The notes: generated by a model from the sequence alone, not told the origin. A stretch of 16,275 nt of DNA from CAZPZZ01 sp964591245 (GCA_964591245.1 CAZPZZ010000092.1:1-16275), one strand, 5' to 3'. Shown: positions 6,043 through 15,385, counted from the stretch's first letter. A program made the numbers and translations.

Positions 6043-6702
6043 GTCGCCCCCTTTGCATTTCTTCTCGATGTGCTACCGTCTACGCCCTCTCATTGGGCGA
6101 TGCCTACCGACGAGCAAGAGCCGAGGGTCTATCTTACCTACGATGATGGTCCAAATTTAACCGCGACCCCCGCACTGCTCGACGTGTTGGCGCGAGAAGG
6201 TGCTGTCGGCACGTTTTTCGTACTTGATCGTCATCTGAATGAAGAGACCGCCCCGGTTGTTGAGAGAATGTTTCGCGAAGGACACGCGGTGGCTCTGCAT
6301 TCCCACACGCGTCGGCTGATGGTTCTGCAGCCAGAGGCGTTGGCTGAGGCCCTGCTTGAGGCCGCGGCCCGTATCGAGCGGTTGACGGGGTTTCGCCCCT
6401 GTTCGGCCTTTCGACCTCACGGGGGGTGGCGGAGCGGCCAGATGTATTCGGCGCTAGCTCTCATCGACTATACGTTGATCGGGTGGGGGTGGTTTCTCTG
6501 GGACTGGGATTGGTTCCGGACACCAGATCCGGACCGTCTAATCCGTCGTTTCGTGGATCGCGTGTCGGCGGGCGACATTGTCGTGATGCACGACGGACAC
6601 CACGAAGACCCGCGCGCCGAGAGGCGATATGCCATCGATGCGACGGCCGGGCTCGTCCCGAGACTACGCGAGGCGGGTTTTACCTTCGGGACAATCTGCT
6701 AG
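5992..6702 (+). CDS. Polysaccharide deacetylase (NodB-fold, CE4-like) with N-terminal membrane segment
   Basis: A NodB-fold protein, expected to remove acetyl groups from an N-acetylated glycan at the envelope. Of 236 residues, the first 30 contain a hydrophobic stretch (LFVAAATGVMLISHV, APFAFLLDVL), a likely signal or anchor. Motif 1 is YLTYDDGPN (47-55) with catalytic base and metal ligand Asp51/Asp52. Motif 2 is ALHSHTRRL (101-109): the first metal His is His103, but the position four later, normally His, is Arg107. Motif 3 is RPHGGWRSG (141-149), motif 4 lies in the Trp-rich WGWFLWDWDWF (165-175), and motif 5 is VVMHDGHH (197-204). ATG 5992 begins the membrane segment, though its ribosome binding site is weak. 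The fold is certain; activity with an altered metal site is not. Confidence 0.85.
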   Translation: MFMLFVAAATGVMLISHVAPFAFLLDVLPSTPSHWAMPTDEQEPRVYLTYDDGPNLTATPALLDVLAREGAVGTFFVLDRHLNEETAPVVERMFREGHAVALHSHTRRLMVLQPEALAEALLEAAARIERLTGFRPCSAFRPHGGWRSGQMYSALALIDYTLIGWGWFLWDWDWFRTPDPDRLIRRFVDRVSAGDIVVMHDGHHEDPRAERRYAIDATAGLVPRLREAGFTFGTIC

Positions 6703-6850
6703 GAGCTCCGGTGGTATCCCGAGATTCTTATCGGGTGCATCGTCGTTACGGACAGCGTCAAGAGTGGCTCATAGGCCTTCCGCCGCCCCATCACTCGATA
6801 GGTCGCCCTGATGTCTCGTGCAGCCGAAGACGTGCCGTGCGTGAGTTCCG
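6703..6850. other. Convergent intergenic region
   Basis: It separates the stops of the deacetylase and the M61 peptidase. It contains one 5-bp stem, CCCGA/TCGGG (6718-6735), with an 8-base loop and no T-run. No gene is seen. Confidence 0.4.
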
Positions 6851-8662
6851 CTAGCTTCCTGCCAGCCAGGCTTCGCGGTGGCGGACCTGGGCTGGTGTCG
6901 GATTTTCGATGAGTTGGAGCTCCCAGTTGTCAGCTGGTTCGGTCTCCACTATGACCGGGACGCGCATGAGTGTTCCCCGACGTGATATCAATAATGAAAG
7001 TTCAGAACTTGGCTGGGCAACACTGAGCCGTTCGTCGATTTCTCCTGGGAGCACTCGGTGGTTACCAATGGCCAGGATTTCGTCGTCGACATTGAGTCCA
7101 GCGGTGTGTGCGGGCGTGTTGCGGCGCACTTGTGCGATGACGAGGCGCCCGTTGTAGTTGCGGGTGATCAATCCAATCCAGCCGCGCGCTTCATTCTCAG
7201 TCTCTGTCGAGAACTCAAGACCCAGCCATGCGAGCGCTTCCTGATAATCCAGCTCGTTTGTGGTCTCGAGCGCGAGCGTGAACCAGGCCCCAAGATCCAC
7301 TCCTGCAAGTTCCTGCGCGGTGTTCTGGAATTCGGTCGTAGTGAAACCACGCGCACCGGAATATCGCTCGAAAGCCAGTCGCATCACGTCGTCTAGCGTG
7401 CGGACTCCGTTGGTCGCGGCCCGGATCCGCATGTCCAACAAAAATCCGATGACGGCGCCCTTCGTGTAGTAGCTGATGGAGGTATTTACGGAATTCTCAT
7501 CACCACGGTAGAACTTGATCCAGGAGTCGTAGGATGCGAGCGTTACCGGTTGCACTTCTCGTCCTGGGGTTGTCTGGAGCCTTTGGATTTCGCGTGACAA
7601 TGCTTGGAGGTATTCTTCTTCGCTAGACAGGCCAGCGCGGTGCACGATGAGGTCACCGTAGTAGGACGTCAAGCCCTCGACCATCCACAGATTTTCGGTG
7701 TGCACTTCCGTCTCATAATCGAAGGGCCCCAGTTCGACGGGGCGCAGCCGTTTGACATTCCAGGCGTGAAATGCTTCGTGGCTGGCCAGTTGCAACCAAC
7801 GCAGATAACTGTCGCGGGATCCGGTGGCCCAGCGGCTGCTCATCAGCAGCGTCGAGTTGCGGTGCTCTAGGCCGCCGCCCGCCTCCGTGATCATGTTGAA
7901 AAAGAGATAACGATCATAGGGCATAGTGCCCCACATGCGGTGTAGTTCGCGCGTAATGAGTTCGATATCGGTCGCGGATTGTGTTCCGTTCCAGACGCCC
8001 CCTTCTCCGATGTTTACAAGTAGATGAGCGGTGCCCGCAACCGTAAACTCATAGATGGCCGGGTTGCCGGCGATGATGGGGGAGTCAACGAGGGTGTCGA
8101 AGTCCTGCGCCCGAAACCCCAGCGGTCCTCGGTCTGGGTATGGTGCGAGACCGGTGAGCCCGCGGCTCCATGCGGGGGGTAGTTCCAGCACCACGTCATG
8201 AGGACGAGGGGTGGTCTCGTCGGCCAACGTGAGAAAAGTCGGGGCACCGTTAATCATGGCGAAGTCGGCTTCGATCCAGTTCGTGCGGACAGACATCTCG
8301 CGGCCGTAGACCATATAGGAAACGGTAATTCGATCGACGCCCGCGGTTTCTATGAGCCACCGGTTCTTTCTGGTTTTCTGGATACGGAGTGGTTCGCCGG
8401 CCAAAGTGCGCGCCTCGATCCCCTCGACGTGGCGAGCGAATTCCCGGATCAGGTAGGACCCCGGAGTCCAGACCGCCATCATCAGTTCGATTTCGGATCG
8501 GCCTTCGGTAGGTACCACCGCTTGCACTCGCACGTAGTGTGTGTGCGGGTTGGGGAACCCTAGCGTGTAGACGATTGGTTCGGGCTGCTGCGCATGGGCG
8601 GCTCCAGTCATCCACATGCCGAGCAGGGTGAGAATCACCGTTGAGCGCAGTTTGTCGACCAT
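6851..8662 (-). CDS. M61-family metallopeptidase with C-terminal PDZ domain, exported
   Basis: A zinc aminopeptidase of the M61 (glycyl aminopeptidase) family, probably periplasmic. From ATG 8662 the product is 603 residues. Residues 1-25 form a signal peptide (MVDKLRSTVILTLLGMWMTG, AAHA, cut before QQPEP). The N-terminal beta domain includes MAVWTPGSYLIREFARH. The catalytic site ASHEAFHAWNVKRLRP has zinc ligands His295 and His299 and catalytic Glu296; the third ligand is Glu329 in WMVEGLTSYYGD. A PDZ domain (about 500-570) closes the protein, with NTPAHTAGLNVDDEILAIG as its ligand-groove core. ATG 8662 was chosen over upstream in-frame starts (8689, 8887) because the signal peptide begins there and AGGAA lies 11 bases before it. 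The MerR-TPR gene diverges from it. Substrate is unknown. Confidence 0.92.
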   Translation of the reverse strand: MVDKLRSTVILTLLGMWMTGAAHAQQPEPIVYTLGFPNPHTHYVRVQAVVPTEGRSEIELMMAVWTPGSYLIREFARHVEGIEARTLAGEPLRIQKTRKNRWLIETAGVDRITVSYMVYGREMSVRTNWIEADFAMINGAPTFLTLADETTPRPHDVVLELPPAWSRGLTGLAPYPDRGPLGFRAQDFDTLVDSPIIAGNPAIYEFTVAGTAHLLVNIGEGGVWNGTQSATDIELITRELHRMWGTMPYDRYLFFNMITEAGGGLEHRNSTLLMSSRWATGSRDSYLRWLQLASHEAFHAWNVKRLRPVELGPFDYETEVHTENLWMVEGLTSYYGDLIVHRAGLSSEEEYLQALSREIQRLQTTPGREVQPVTLASYDSWIKFYRGDENSVNTSISYYTKGAVIGFLLDMRIRAATNGVRTLDDVMRLAFERYSGARGFTTTEFQNTAQELAGVDLGAWFTLALETTNELDYQEALAWLGLEFSTETENEARGWIGLITRNYNGRLVIAQVRRNTPAHTAGLNVDDEILAIGNHRVLPGEIDERLSVAQPSSELSLLISRRGTLMRVPVIVETEPADNWELQLIENPTPAQVRHREAWLAGS

Positions 8663-9043
8663 CGGGTGGACAGTTCCTTTCGACCTCATCAGCCGGAGAC
8701 GGGACGATGCTCTGAGCGATGAGTCTGGGTAGCGAAGCATCGAGATCGCGTAATTCTGAATGATTTTAAGGCCAGATGCGCAGCTGGCGAGGGACCTTGC
8801 CGCCGTTGACAGTCCCGGGCGCGAACTGAGGTTGGACTTGGAAGTGGCCCGTTGCCGTTGGAGACCGTGGCCATTCCAGGTAGGCATCGGGAGTACTCAT
8901 ACTACTCGAGGAAAGACGGTTGATGTCGCCCTGGTCCGTCCGGTGTGTCGCGTCGCTGACTTGACATCGAACTCATTCTCATTCATCTTTCGTCGCGGTC
9001 GCTAAAAGGCAAGGCATGCTCCCAATCTCCGGGGCACATCGAC
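8663..9043. promoter_or_regulatory. Divergent control region between the peptidase and MerR-TPR genes
   Basis: This 381-base gap has no convincing gene, although the peptidase frame stays open leftward to 8887. It contains a rightward promoter (8961-8989), a 7-bp inverted repeat CGATGCT/AGCATCG (8705-8711 and 8736-8742) in the presumed peptidase leader, and a leftward -10-like TAAAAT (8763-8768) without a matching -35. Because the divergent gene encodes a MerR-type DNA-binding domain, autoregulation from this region is plausible but not shown. Confidence 0.45.
8961..8989 (+). promoter_or_regulatory. Candidate promoter of the MerR-TPR gene
   Basis: A perfect -35 hexamer TTGACA (8961-8966) is followed at 17 bases by CATCTT (8984-8989, 3 of 6 to TATAAT). 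Transcription would start about 8996, giving a leader of some 48 bases. Confidence 0.4.
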
Positions 9044-9922
9044 GTGACTGAACTTGAACCGACGCCAGATCTCAAGGACACCTTGTCTGCCGAGACATTG
9101 CGTCGGCGCTATCACAGCGTACGTCGCATTCTGGAGAGATATCCTGCCATACGCGAGGATCATCTCCGCTATCTCGAAAAATGGGCGTTAGTACGTCTGG
9201 TCGCCAGAACAGAGACGGATCGCTACTACGGGTTTGAGGACCTTCGAGTCATCAGACAGGTAAGCGAGAAGCTGGAGTGCGGTGTGTCGTTTCGTGTGGT
9301 CCTTCGCGCCTTGGCGGCGGCGCGAGCGGGGCAACTCACGCTCGATTTCAGTCAGCGGATGGGAGAGGCGCAACCGGCCAAGCTAGTGGCGTTGACGCCA
9401 CGCCGCGCGCAGACGTCGACGATCCCAACTGAGCTTACGGAGGCAGGTCCTTCGACGTTCAAAGCGTCTCAGGCCGCCAATTATTTCCATGAAGGTGCGG
9501 TACTTGACGACGGGAGCGACGCTGACAAGGAGCGGGCAATGCTGGTGTATCGCAAGGCCCTGTTGCTTGATCCGAATTTGGTGCCTGCCTTGGTGAATCT
9601 CGCCAACATCTACTACGCCCGCGACGAGTTTGTAGAAGCGCAGGCACTTTACGAACGTGCCATGCATCTGGATGGCGAATGCTTCGAGGCCTATTTCAAC
9701 CTCGGGAACATTCACCATGATCTCGGGCGTTATCTCGACGCCCTCGAGCATTATCGGATCGCGCTCGACCTCAATCGCGGTTACCCAGACGCACATTTTT
9801 ACTTGGCGGTGACGCTCGAGAAGATCGGTCACTCTGCTGAGGCCAAGGTGCATTGGCGCGCCTATCGGGAGTTAGCGCCCGAAGGTGAATGGGTCACGCT
9901 CGCCAAAGAGTTCAGCGAATAG
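9044..9922 (+). CDS. MerR-type HTH plus tetratricopeptide-repeat protein
   Basis: The 292-residue protein joins a DNA-binding domain to a protein-binding domain. Residues about 36-100 follow the MerR pattern: DHLRYLEKWALV (helix and turn), a wing ending in RYYGFEDLRVI, then KLECGVSFRVVLRAL (G-S/F-..I helix). A linker follows, and then four TPR units at about 144-177, 181-211, 215-245 and 249-279, with the usual pattern (ALVNLANIYYARDEFVEAQ, AYFNLGNIHHDLGRYLDALE, AHFYLAVTLEKIGHSAEAK). Ordinary MerR proteins have a coiled coil and effector domain instead, so dimerisation or signal input is probably by protein contact. The start is GTG 9044 with GGGG (9030-9033) 10 bases upstream. The stop is 7 bases from that of the convergent Cys4 gene. 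Function is unknown. Confidence 0.85.
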   Translation: MTELEPTPDLKDTLSAETLRRRYHSVRRILERYPAIREDHLRYLEKWALVRLVARTETDRYYGFEDLRVIRQVSEKLECGVSFRVVLRALAAARAGQLTLDFSQRMGEAQPAKLVALTPRRAQTSTIPTELTEAGPSTFKASQAANYFHEGAVLDDGSDADKERAMLVYRKALLLDPNLVPALVNLANIYYARDEFVEAQALYERAMHLDGECFEAYFNLGNIHHDLGRYLDALEHYRIALDLNRGYPDAHFYLAVTLEKIGHSAEAKVHWRAYRELAPEGEWVTLAKEFSE

Positions 9923-9929
9923 CGCTGGG

Positions 9930-10352
9930 TTAATACGGATAGTCGTCGTCGAAATCGGACCGCTTCTTCGGTGTTCGTCGCAGCTTGTACAGCGTGCATT
10001 CGAGACACCAGGCTTCCGCACTGAAACCGTTCTTACCTGCGTAGGGCAGCACGTCTCGGTTTGAACAGTAGGTGCGATTGTCCTTTTCGGCGTAGAAACG
10101 GCACTTCTTGAAGCGTGTTTCGGCAGGGCTCGGTTCAGGTGAGGCGTCTACGGTTGGCGTGTCCGGGGAGGTGGATGGTGGTGTCGCGTCTGGGGAGGGT
10201 GTCAGGTTAGTCGCGTTGCCCGGCGTGTTGTCACTGCTATCGACTGTCGCGTCATGGATGAGTGCTTCCTGGTCGACGTGGGCCTCCGTCCGTTGCTCCG
10301 GTGGAACCGGTGTTGTTGGCTTCGGGGAGGCGTCTCGATCGTCGGACCACAT
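9930..10352 (-). CDS. Cys4 protein with Pro/Thr/Ser-rich N-terminus (140 aa)
   Basis: I recognise no named family. Residues 1-80 are low-complexity, rich in Pro, Thr, Ser and Asp, and surely disordered. Residues 81-125 look conserved and folded: KKCRFYAEK, RTYCSNRDVLPYAGKNGFSA, AWCLECTLYK, with cysteines 84, 96, 116 and 119 (C-x11-C-x19-C-x2-C). This could bind zinc or an Fe-S cluster. The tail is basic then acidic (RRTPKKRSDFDDDYPY). ATG 10352 lies 6 bases after the helicase stop, so it is the third gene of the infA-helicase operon and may act with RNA or the ribosome. A disordered arm plus a compact metal site is compatible with an RNA-binding accessory factor; this is inference. Confidence 0.78.
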   Translation of the reverse strand: MWSDDRDASPKPTTPVPPEQRTEAHVDQEALIHDATVDSSDNTPGNATNLTPSPDATPPSTSPDTPTVDASPEPSPAETRFKKCRFYAEKDNRTYCSNRDVLPYAGKNGFSAEAWCLECTLYKLRRTPKKRSDFDDDYPY

Positions 10353-10358
10353 GGTGTA

Positions 10359-11642
<1,284 letters not shown>

Positions 11643-11650
11643 AGTGCACT

Positions 11651-11869
11651 TCAGCGGGCCCGGAAGGTGATGATGCCGCGAACAGGATCGTATGGTGAGA
11701 CGCCGACTGTCACGCGGTCACCGGGTACGACCTTGATGCGAAATCGACGCATCCGGCCACTCAGCTGAGCCAGAACCTCGTGGCCCGCATCACACTGGAC
11801 GCGATAGAGCCCCCCGCTATGAACCGCCATCACCGTACCCTGAACATCTATAAGATCGTCTTTGGCCAA
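11651..11869 (-). CDS. infA: Translation initiation factor IF-1
   Basis: IF-1 binds the ribosomal A site and helps IF-2 and IF-3 select initiator tRNA. The 72-residue product has exactly the usual length and is a single S1/OB domain: DDLIDVQGTVMAVHSGGLYR, GHEVLAQLSGRMRR, IKVVPGDRVTVGVSPYD, and the closing RGIITFR. Start: TTG 11869, supported by GAGGA 6 bases upstream on the minus strand. infA is usually in a ribosomal-protein operon or stands alone; here it heads an operon with a DEAD-box helicase and a Cys4 protein, spaced 8 and 6 bases. A probable terminator of the upstream acyl ligase gene lies 50-80 bases before it. Confidence 0.97.
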   Translation of the reverse strand: MAKDDLIDVQGTVMAVHSGGLYRVQCDAGHEVLAQLSGRMRRFRIKVVPGDRVTVGVSPYDPVRGIITFRAR

Positions 11870-11916
11870 TCAATATCCTCGTTGGATCAAGTCTTGCACA
11901 GACGCCACAGATTTTG

Positions 11917-11948
11917 CAAAACCTCCCCAGCTCCGGTGGAGTTGGGAG
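11917..11948 (-). terminator. Probable intrinsic terminator of the ligase-ACP-PlsC gene
   Basis: Leftward from the stop at 11968, CTCCC (with A) pairs with T-GGGGAG, and inside it CTCC pairs with GGAG over a 3-base loop (stem 11923-11948), giving about ten pairs with one bulge. GG and then TTTT follow (A-run 11917-11920 on the plus strand). The T-run is short, so termination may be partial. Confidence 0.5.
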
Positions 11949-11967
11949 TGGATGAATCATCCAGGTT

Positions 11968-14460
11968 TCACAGGGTATTGACAGCGTTCTCGAGCTGGGC
12001 CGCCATGGCGCCGTAGTCACTGTCACGTAAACGCTGAGCGGGGCCGAATCGAATCTCGACACGTCCAGGGCGAGCCATTCGCTGTCCTTCGCCCAGGACT
12101 GTGTCCACACCCCGTAATCGGACTGGGACCACCGGGACGTCCAGTCGAGCCGCAAGCATCGCGGTGCCAGGCTGAAATGGTGCGATTTCCCCTCCGCGGA
12201 CTCGGCGTCCCTCGGGGAAGATGAGCAGTGAGTTGCCAGCACCCAGGAGTTCCCCGGCGTAACGCAGTGCGTCCCGCGCGCCCGCTTCACGCTGAGGTAA
12301 TGGGAAGGCGTTGAAAAACAAACTAGCAAGGTAATAACTGAGCCCTACCATGAACCGAGCGCTTCGCGGATGTTCAGCCGGGTGGAAATAGGCGGCGAAA
12401 AATTCCTTGGCCATCGCGGTGACCAGTCGATACCGCCATGGTCGAGGTAGAGCTGCCAGGATAACGGCTGGATCGATGTAACTCTGGTGGTTTGCGGCAA
12501 AGACCACCGGACCTTGTAACGGAGTCAAATGCTCTAGCCCGGTGACCCGAATCCAGGCGAATAGTCGGGTCAAAGGCAAAAGCCATAGCGCGAGGGACAC
12601 CCGGCGGAAGCCACGTATGAACCACCACTGGTTCCACCTTGGCGGCATGAACCCGGTTTCTGGTGTGGGGGGGGTACGTGGGGCCGATGCCATGGTTTCT
12701 AGTTCGGCTACCGTCGTGGCTTTGAGAATCGCGCCCTCGTCCACCGCGATATCCAACTCGTTTTCCAGCATCATGAGTAGCTCGACACGTTCGAGCGAAC
12801 TCAGACCAAGTGCTTCAAGTGGCGTGTCCTTATCGACCGCATTGCCAGAGATGCGCTGCAGAATAGAGGCGACACTACGATCGGGAGAGACTGGGGTGAT
12901 GGCGTCAACGGACTGAGTTCCCTCGGCCCATTTCCGTACGGCACCGCGTTTGAGTTTTTGCGTGCCCTCTGTGCGGGGAAGTCGGTCATTGGGCCAGATC
13001 AGTACTTCTCGAACCTGCTGGTGGTCGCCCAAGGTCCGGTTGGCTATGGTGGCGATGGTGGTCGGGGCCACCGGTGCGTCCAGGACGATGACCGCACAGA
13101 CACGTTCCTCGTTCCCGTAGGGAGAGCCAATCACTACTGATTCTCGAACTCCATTCACCAAATTCACCACTCGTTCGACGTCCTCGGGGAAGACATTGAG
13201 TCCCTCCGGTGTAACGATCATCTCCTTCTTGCGGCCGAGTACCTGCAAGCGGCCAGCATCGTCGACGGTGCCTAAATCACCGGTGCGGAACCACCCATCT
13301 TCGAAGGCAGCATCGGTGTCTGCGTCGGCGTTGAAATAGCCAGTCGTCACGTTGTCACCCTTAACGAGGATCTCTCCGTCCTCTGCGATCTTGAGGTCCA
13401 CCCCGCTGATGGGCGTGCCGACGGTGCCGCGTTTGGTTCGGAATGGGTGATTGAGAGTGACGATCGGAGCGGTTTCGGTCAGGCCATAGCCTTGAATCAC
13501 CAGGAATCCCAGTCTCGACCAAAATGCTTCCAAGTCGGGGTCGAGCGGGGCCGCTCCAACGATAAAGCACCAAAACTTCAGGCCAAATAGTCGATGAATC
13601 CGACGGTAACGCCACCATCGTCTGGCTACATGGGCGCTGTCATGAGGTGCGTTTGCGAGTTCTGGTTCGAGTTGCAGCACGTGCTGTCGGAGGACGTCGA
13701 GGATTTTGGGGACGCATACCAGGACCGAGACGCGACGCTGCCGTATCTGGTGAATGATTGCCGTAGGACTGTAGCCCTGCATGAACACGCATACTCCACC
13801 CAGCATTGGTGGGATAAATGTTGCCAATGCCTGACCGAACATGTGGCTAAGGGGGAGCAGGTTTAGAAACCGGATTGGAAAGAAGGGTTTTCCATAATGC
13901 CGATATTTCTCCACCTCATGCTCTACTGGCACAATGTTGGCGAGCACATTCCGGTGGGTAATCAGGACGCCCTTCGGTGTTGCCGTTGCTCCTGATGTGA
14001 AGATGATCTCGACAACGTCGTCGCGTGCAGGTTGCTGAGTGCCGGTCTCACTTTGAGCGTCATCGGAAGGCGTCAGGAGATCCGCGAGTCGCCATACGGG
14101 CCAGGTCGCGGTGGCGGGTCTGATGTCCTCTCCGACGAGCAGGACGCGGGCGTCGACTGTGTGCCCGACTCGTTCGAGAAAGTCCGCTGACGCGCGGTAA
14201 TCGATCGGTACAACGACGACCCCACGTAAGAGACAGCCCCAGAACGCTACGATCCATTCGGGTCGGTTTTCTCCCCAGAACAGGATTTTGTGGCCGGCCG
14301 TGAGTCCGGCCTCGTCCAGGCGCGCCGCAAAGCGGAAGGCCGCCTGTCGGATTTCTCGATAGGCGTACCGCCGGACGCGGTACCCGTCGTCGTAGACGAA
14401 AAATTCCCTATTGGATTGCAGCCGCTCGTAGAAGAAGTCGAGCAAAGTCTCCCGGTTCAT
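11968..14460 (-). CDS. Three-domain acyl-AMP/CoA ligase - acyl carrier - 1-acylglycerol-3-phosphate acyltransferase
   Basis: Activates a fatty acid, probably holds it on a built-in carrier, and transfers it to a lysophospholipid-type acceptor at the inner membrane. Of 830 residues, about 1-515 are an ANL adenylating domain: FTSGATATPKGV (154-165), QGYGLTETAPIV (323-334), GWFRTGDLG (389-397), GRKKEM and catalytic Lys502 in GTQKLKR. Residues about 525-590 are an acyl carrier domain with LEALGLSSLERVELL; Ser555 should carry phosphopantetheine. Residues about 610-830 are a PlsC domain: ANHQSYIDP (HxxxxD, His658-Asp663) and LIFPEGRR (FPEG 748-751), after a hydrophobic LALWLLPLTRLFAWI. E. coli Aas has the reverse order and no carrier. 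ATG 14460 begins the domain; an in-frame extension to 14538 is poor. CATAAT lies 6 bases before it. Confidence 0.92.
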   Translation of the reverse strand: MNRETLLDFFYERLQSNREFFVYDDGYRVRRYAYREIRQAAFRFAARLDEAGLTAGHKILFWGENRPEWIVAFWGCLLRGVVVVPIDYRASADFLERVGHTVDARVLLVGEDIRPATATWPVWRLADLLTPSDDAQSETGTQQPARDDVVEIIFTSGATATPKGVLITHRNVLANIVPVEHEVEKYRHYGKPFFPIRFLNLLPLSHMFGQALATFIPPMLGGVCVFMQGYSPTAIIHQIRQRRVSVLVCVPKILDVLRQHVLQLEPELANAPHDSAHVARRWWRYRRIHRLFGLKFWCFIVGAAPLDPDLEAFWSRLGFLVIQGYGLTETAPIVTLNHPFRTKRGTVGTPISGVDLKIAEDGEILVKGDNVTTGYFNADADTDAAFEDGWFRTGDLGTVDDAGRLQVLGRKKEMIVTPEGLNVFPEDVERVVNLVNGVRESVVIGSPYGNEERVCAVIVLDAPVAPTTIATIANRTLGDHQQVREVLIWPNDRLPRTEGTQKLKRGAVRKWAEGTQSVDAITPVSPDRSVASILQRISGNAVDKDTPLEALGLSSLERVELLMMLENELDIAVDEGAILKATTVAELETMASAPRTPPTPETGFMPPRWNQWWFIRGFRRVSLALWLLPLTRLFAWIRVTGLEHLTPLQGPVVFAANHQSYIDPAVILAALPRPWRYRLVTAMAKEFFAAYFHPAEHPRSARFMVGLSYYLASLFFNAFPLPQREAGARDALRYAGELLGAGNSLLIFPEGRRVRGGEIAPFQPGTAMLAARLDVPVVPVRLRGVDTVLGEGQRMARPGRVEIRFGPAQRLRDSDYGAMAAQLENAVNTL

Positions 14461-14466
14461 GCGCGC

Positions 14467-14472
14467 ATTATG
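14467..14472 (-). promoter_or_regulatory. -10-like hexamer CATAAT at the ligase start
   Basis: CATAAT (5 of 6 to TATAAT) ends 6 bases before ATG 14460, so transcription could begin at the start codon itself. No Shine-Dalgarno sequence is present. The -35 region is weak. Confidence 0.4.
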
Positions 14473-14645
14473 ATGGAAGAGCGCTGGGGCCTGCAGGGGA
14501 GAGGCCTTGGGCTCTGCCCAGGAAGGCGTCGGACGCAATGATTGTTAGCAAATGTGCTCTCGATGCGAGGTGCCGACAATTTCGAGTGCGTCCAGCCGCA
14601 GATACTGTACCGGAACCCGCACTTCGAGCCGGGGCCCCACTCCGG

Positions 14646-15305
14646 TCATCGCAGTGATACACCTAGGTTGAAGGCGGCTCGGGTCATCCTTGGTGACGCC
14701 GGTTGGCTCCCCTGTTGCGGTACCGGACTGATGGCGAAGAGTCGGAGATCAAGCGAAAACGCAACGTTTGGGGTGATGAACCATCTGGCGCCCCCACCGT
14801 AGTTGAGGGTGCCGGCTCGTTGCTGGCTGGGAATAGTGGACTGTTGTGGGTAAACGTTGAAGCGGGAAGTACCGAGTCCGCCACTGAGGTAGCTCCAGCC
14901 GTCACCGGTGCCAAAGTTGAACGAGAGCTGAGGGGAGATGGCGGTGAATCTGGTGCGAATGACCGGGCCATTCGGATCAACGTCATTTTCCGACGGGGTC
15001 CGGCTGGTCGAGATGAAATGCGCTGAGGCACCGAGGCCGAACGTGATAGCCCGCCAGCGATAGAGATAGGCGTGTCCCCCAAGGTTGAGTCCGATTCCCC
15101 GAGGAGCCAATTGCCCGGGGCGAAGGCCACGGCTCACCGCTACCAATTCATTCTGACCGAGCATCACCATCGAACCACGAACGTCGATCACGAAGGGGCC
15201 GATTGGGCCTGGATCTTGACCATTGGCTTCCAGCGTCGTGCCGAGGAGCATCAAGAGGAGAGTCCCCGCTACCGTGAAGACCTTTGTAATACGAATGTTC
15301 GACAT
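14646..15305 (-). CDS. Outer-membrane beta-barrel protein
   Basis: The 219-residue product starts with a signal peptide (1-28: KVFTVAGTLLLMLLGTTLEA) and then reads as alternating polar and aromatic strands separated by Gly/Asn/Pro turns: PRGIGLNLGGHAYLYRW, AITFGLGASAHFI, RFTAISPQLSFNFGTG, WSYLSGGLGTSRF, LNYGGGARWFITPN, VAFSLDLRLFAI, RAAFNLGVSLR. About eight strands are expected, as in small OmpA/OmpW-like barrels. The last residue is Arg, not the usual aromatic. ATG 15305 has no strong ribosome binding site, but TATACT lies 10 bases upstream. The threonine dehydratase gene diverges; the ligase gene follows after 185 bases. Specific function is unknown. Confidence 0.85.
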   Translation of the reverse strand: MSNIRITKVFTVAGTLLLMLLGTTLEANGQDPGPIGPFVIDVRGSMVMLGQNELVAVSRGLRPGQLAPRGIGLNLGGHAYLYRWRAITFGLGASAHFISTSRTPSENDVDPNGPVIRTRFTAISPQLSFNFGTGDGWSYLSGGLGTSRFNVYPQQSTIPSQQRAGTLNYGGGARWFITPNVAFSLDLRLFAISPVPQQGSQPASPRMTRAAFNLGVSLR

Positions 15306-15315
15306 GAGCCTACCC

Positions 15316-15321
15316 AGTATA
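15316..15321 (-). promoter_or_regulatory. -10 hexamer TATACT of the barrel-protein gene
   Basis: TATACT (5 of 6 to TATAAT) ends 10 bases before ATG 15305. The -35 position at 17 bases has CGGTCA, a weak match. A transcript starting here would have only a few leader bases. Confidence 0.4.
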
Positions 15322-15385
15322 CCGGCGTGATTTCAGTTTGACCGGTCTTTGCTCGATGGTTTCGTGAGGGTATGCGATGGCCGGC

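Noticed and set aside
9383..9853. Leftward 156-codon frame opposite the TPR region
   Set aside because: The opposite strand of TPR codons often stays open; no domain is seen.
14506..14522. Hairpin CCTGGGC/GCCCAAGG between barrel and ligase genes as a terminator
   Set aside because: There is a bulge in the stem and no T-run follows.
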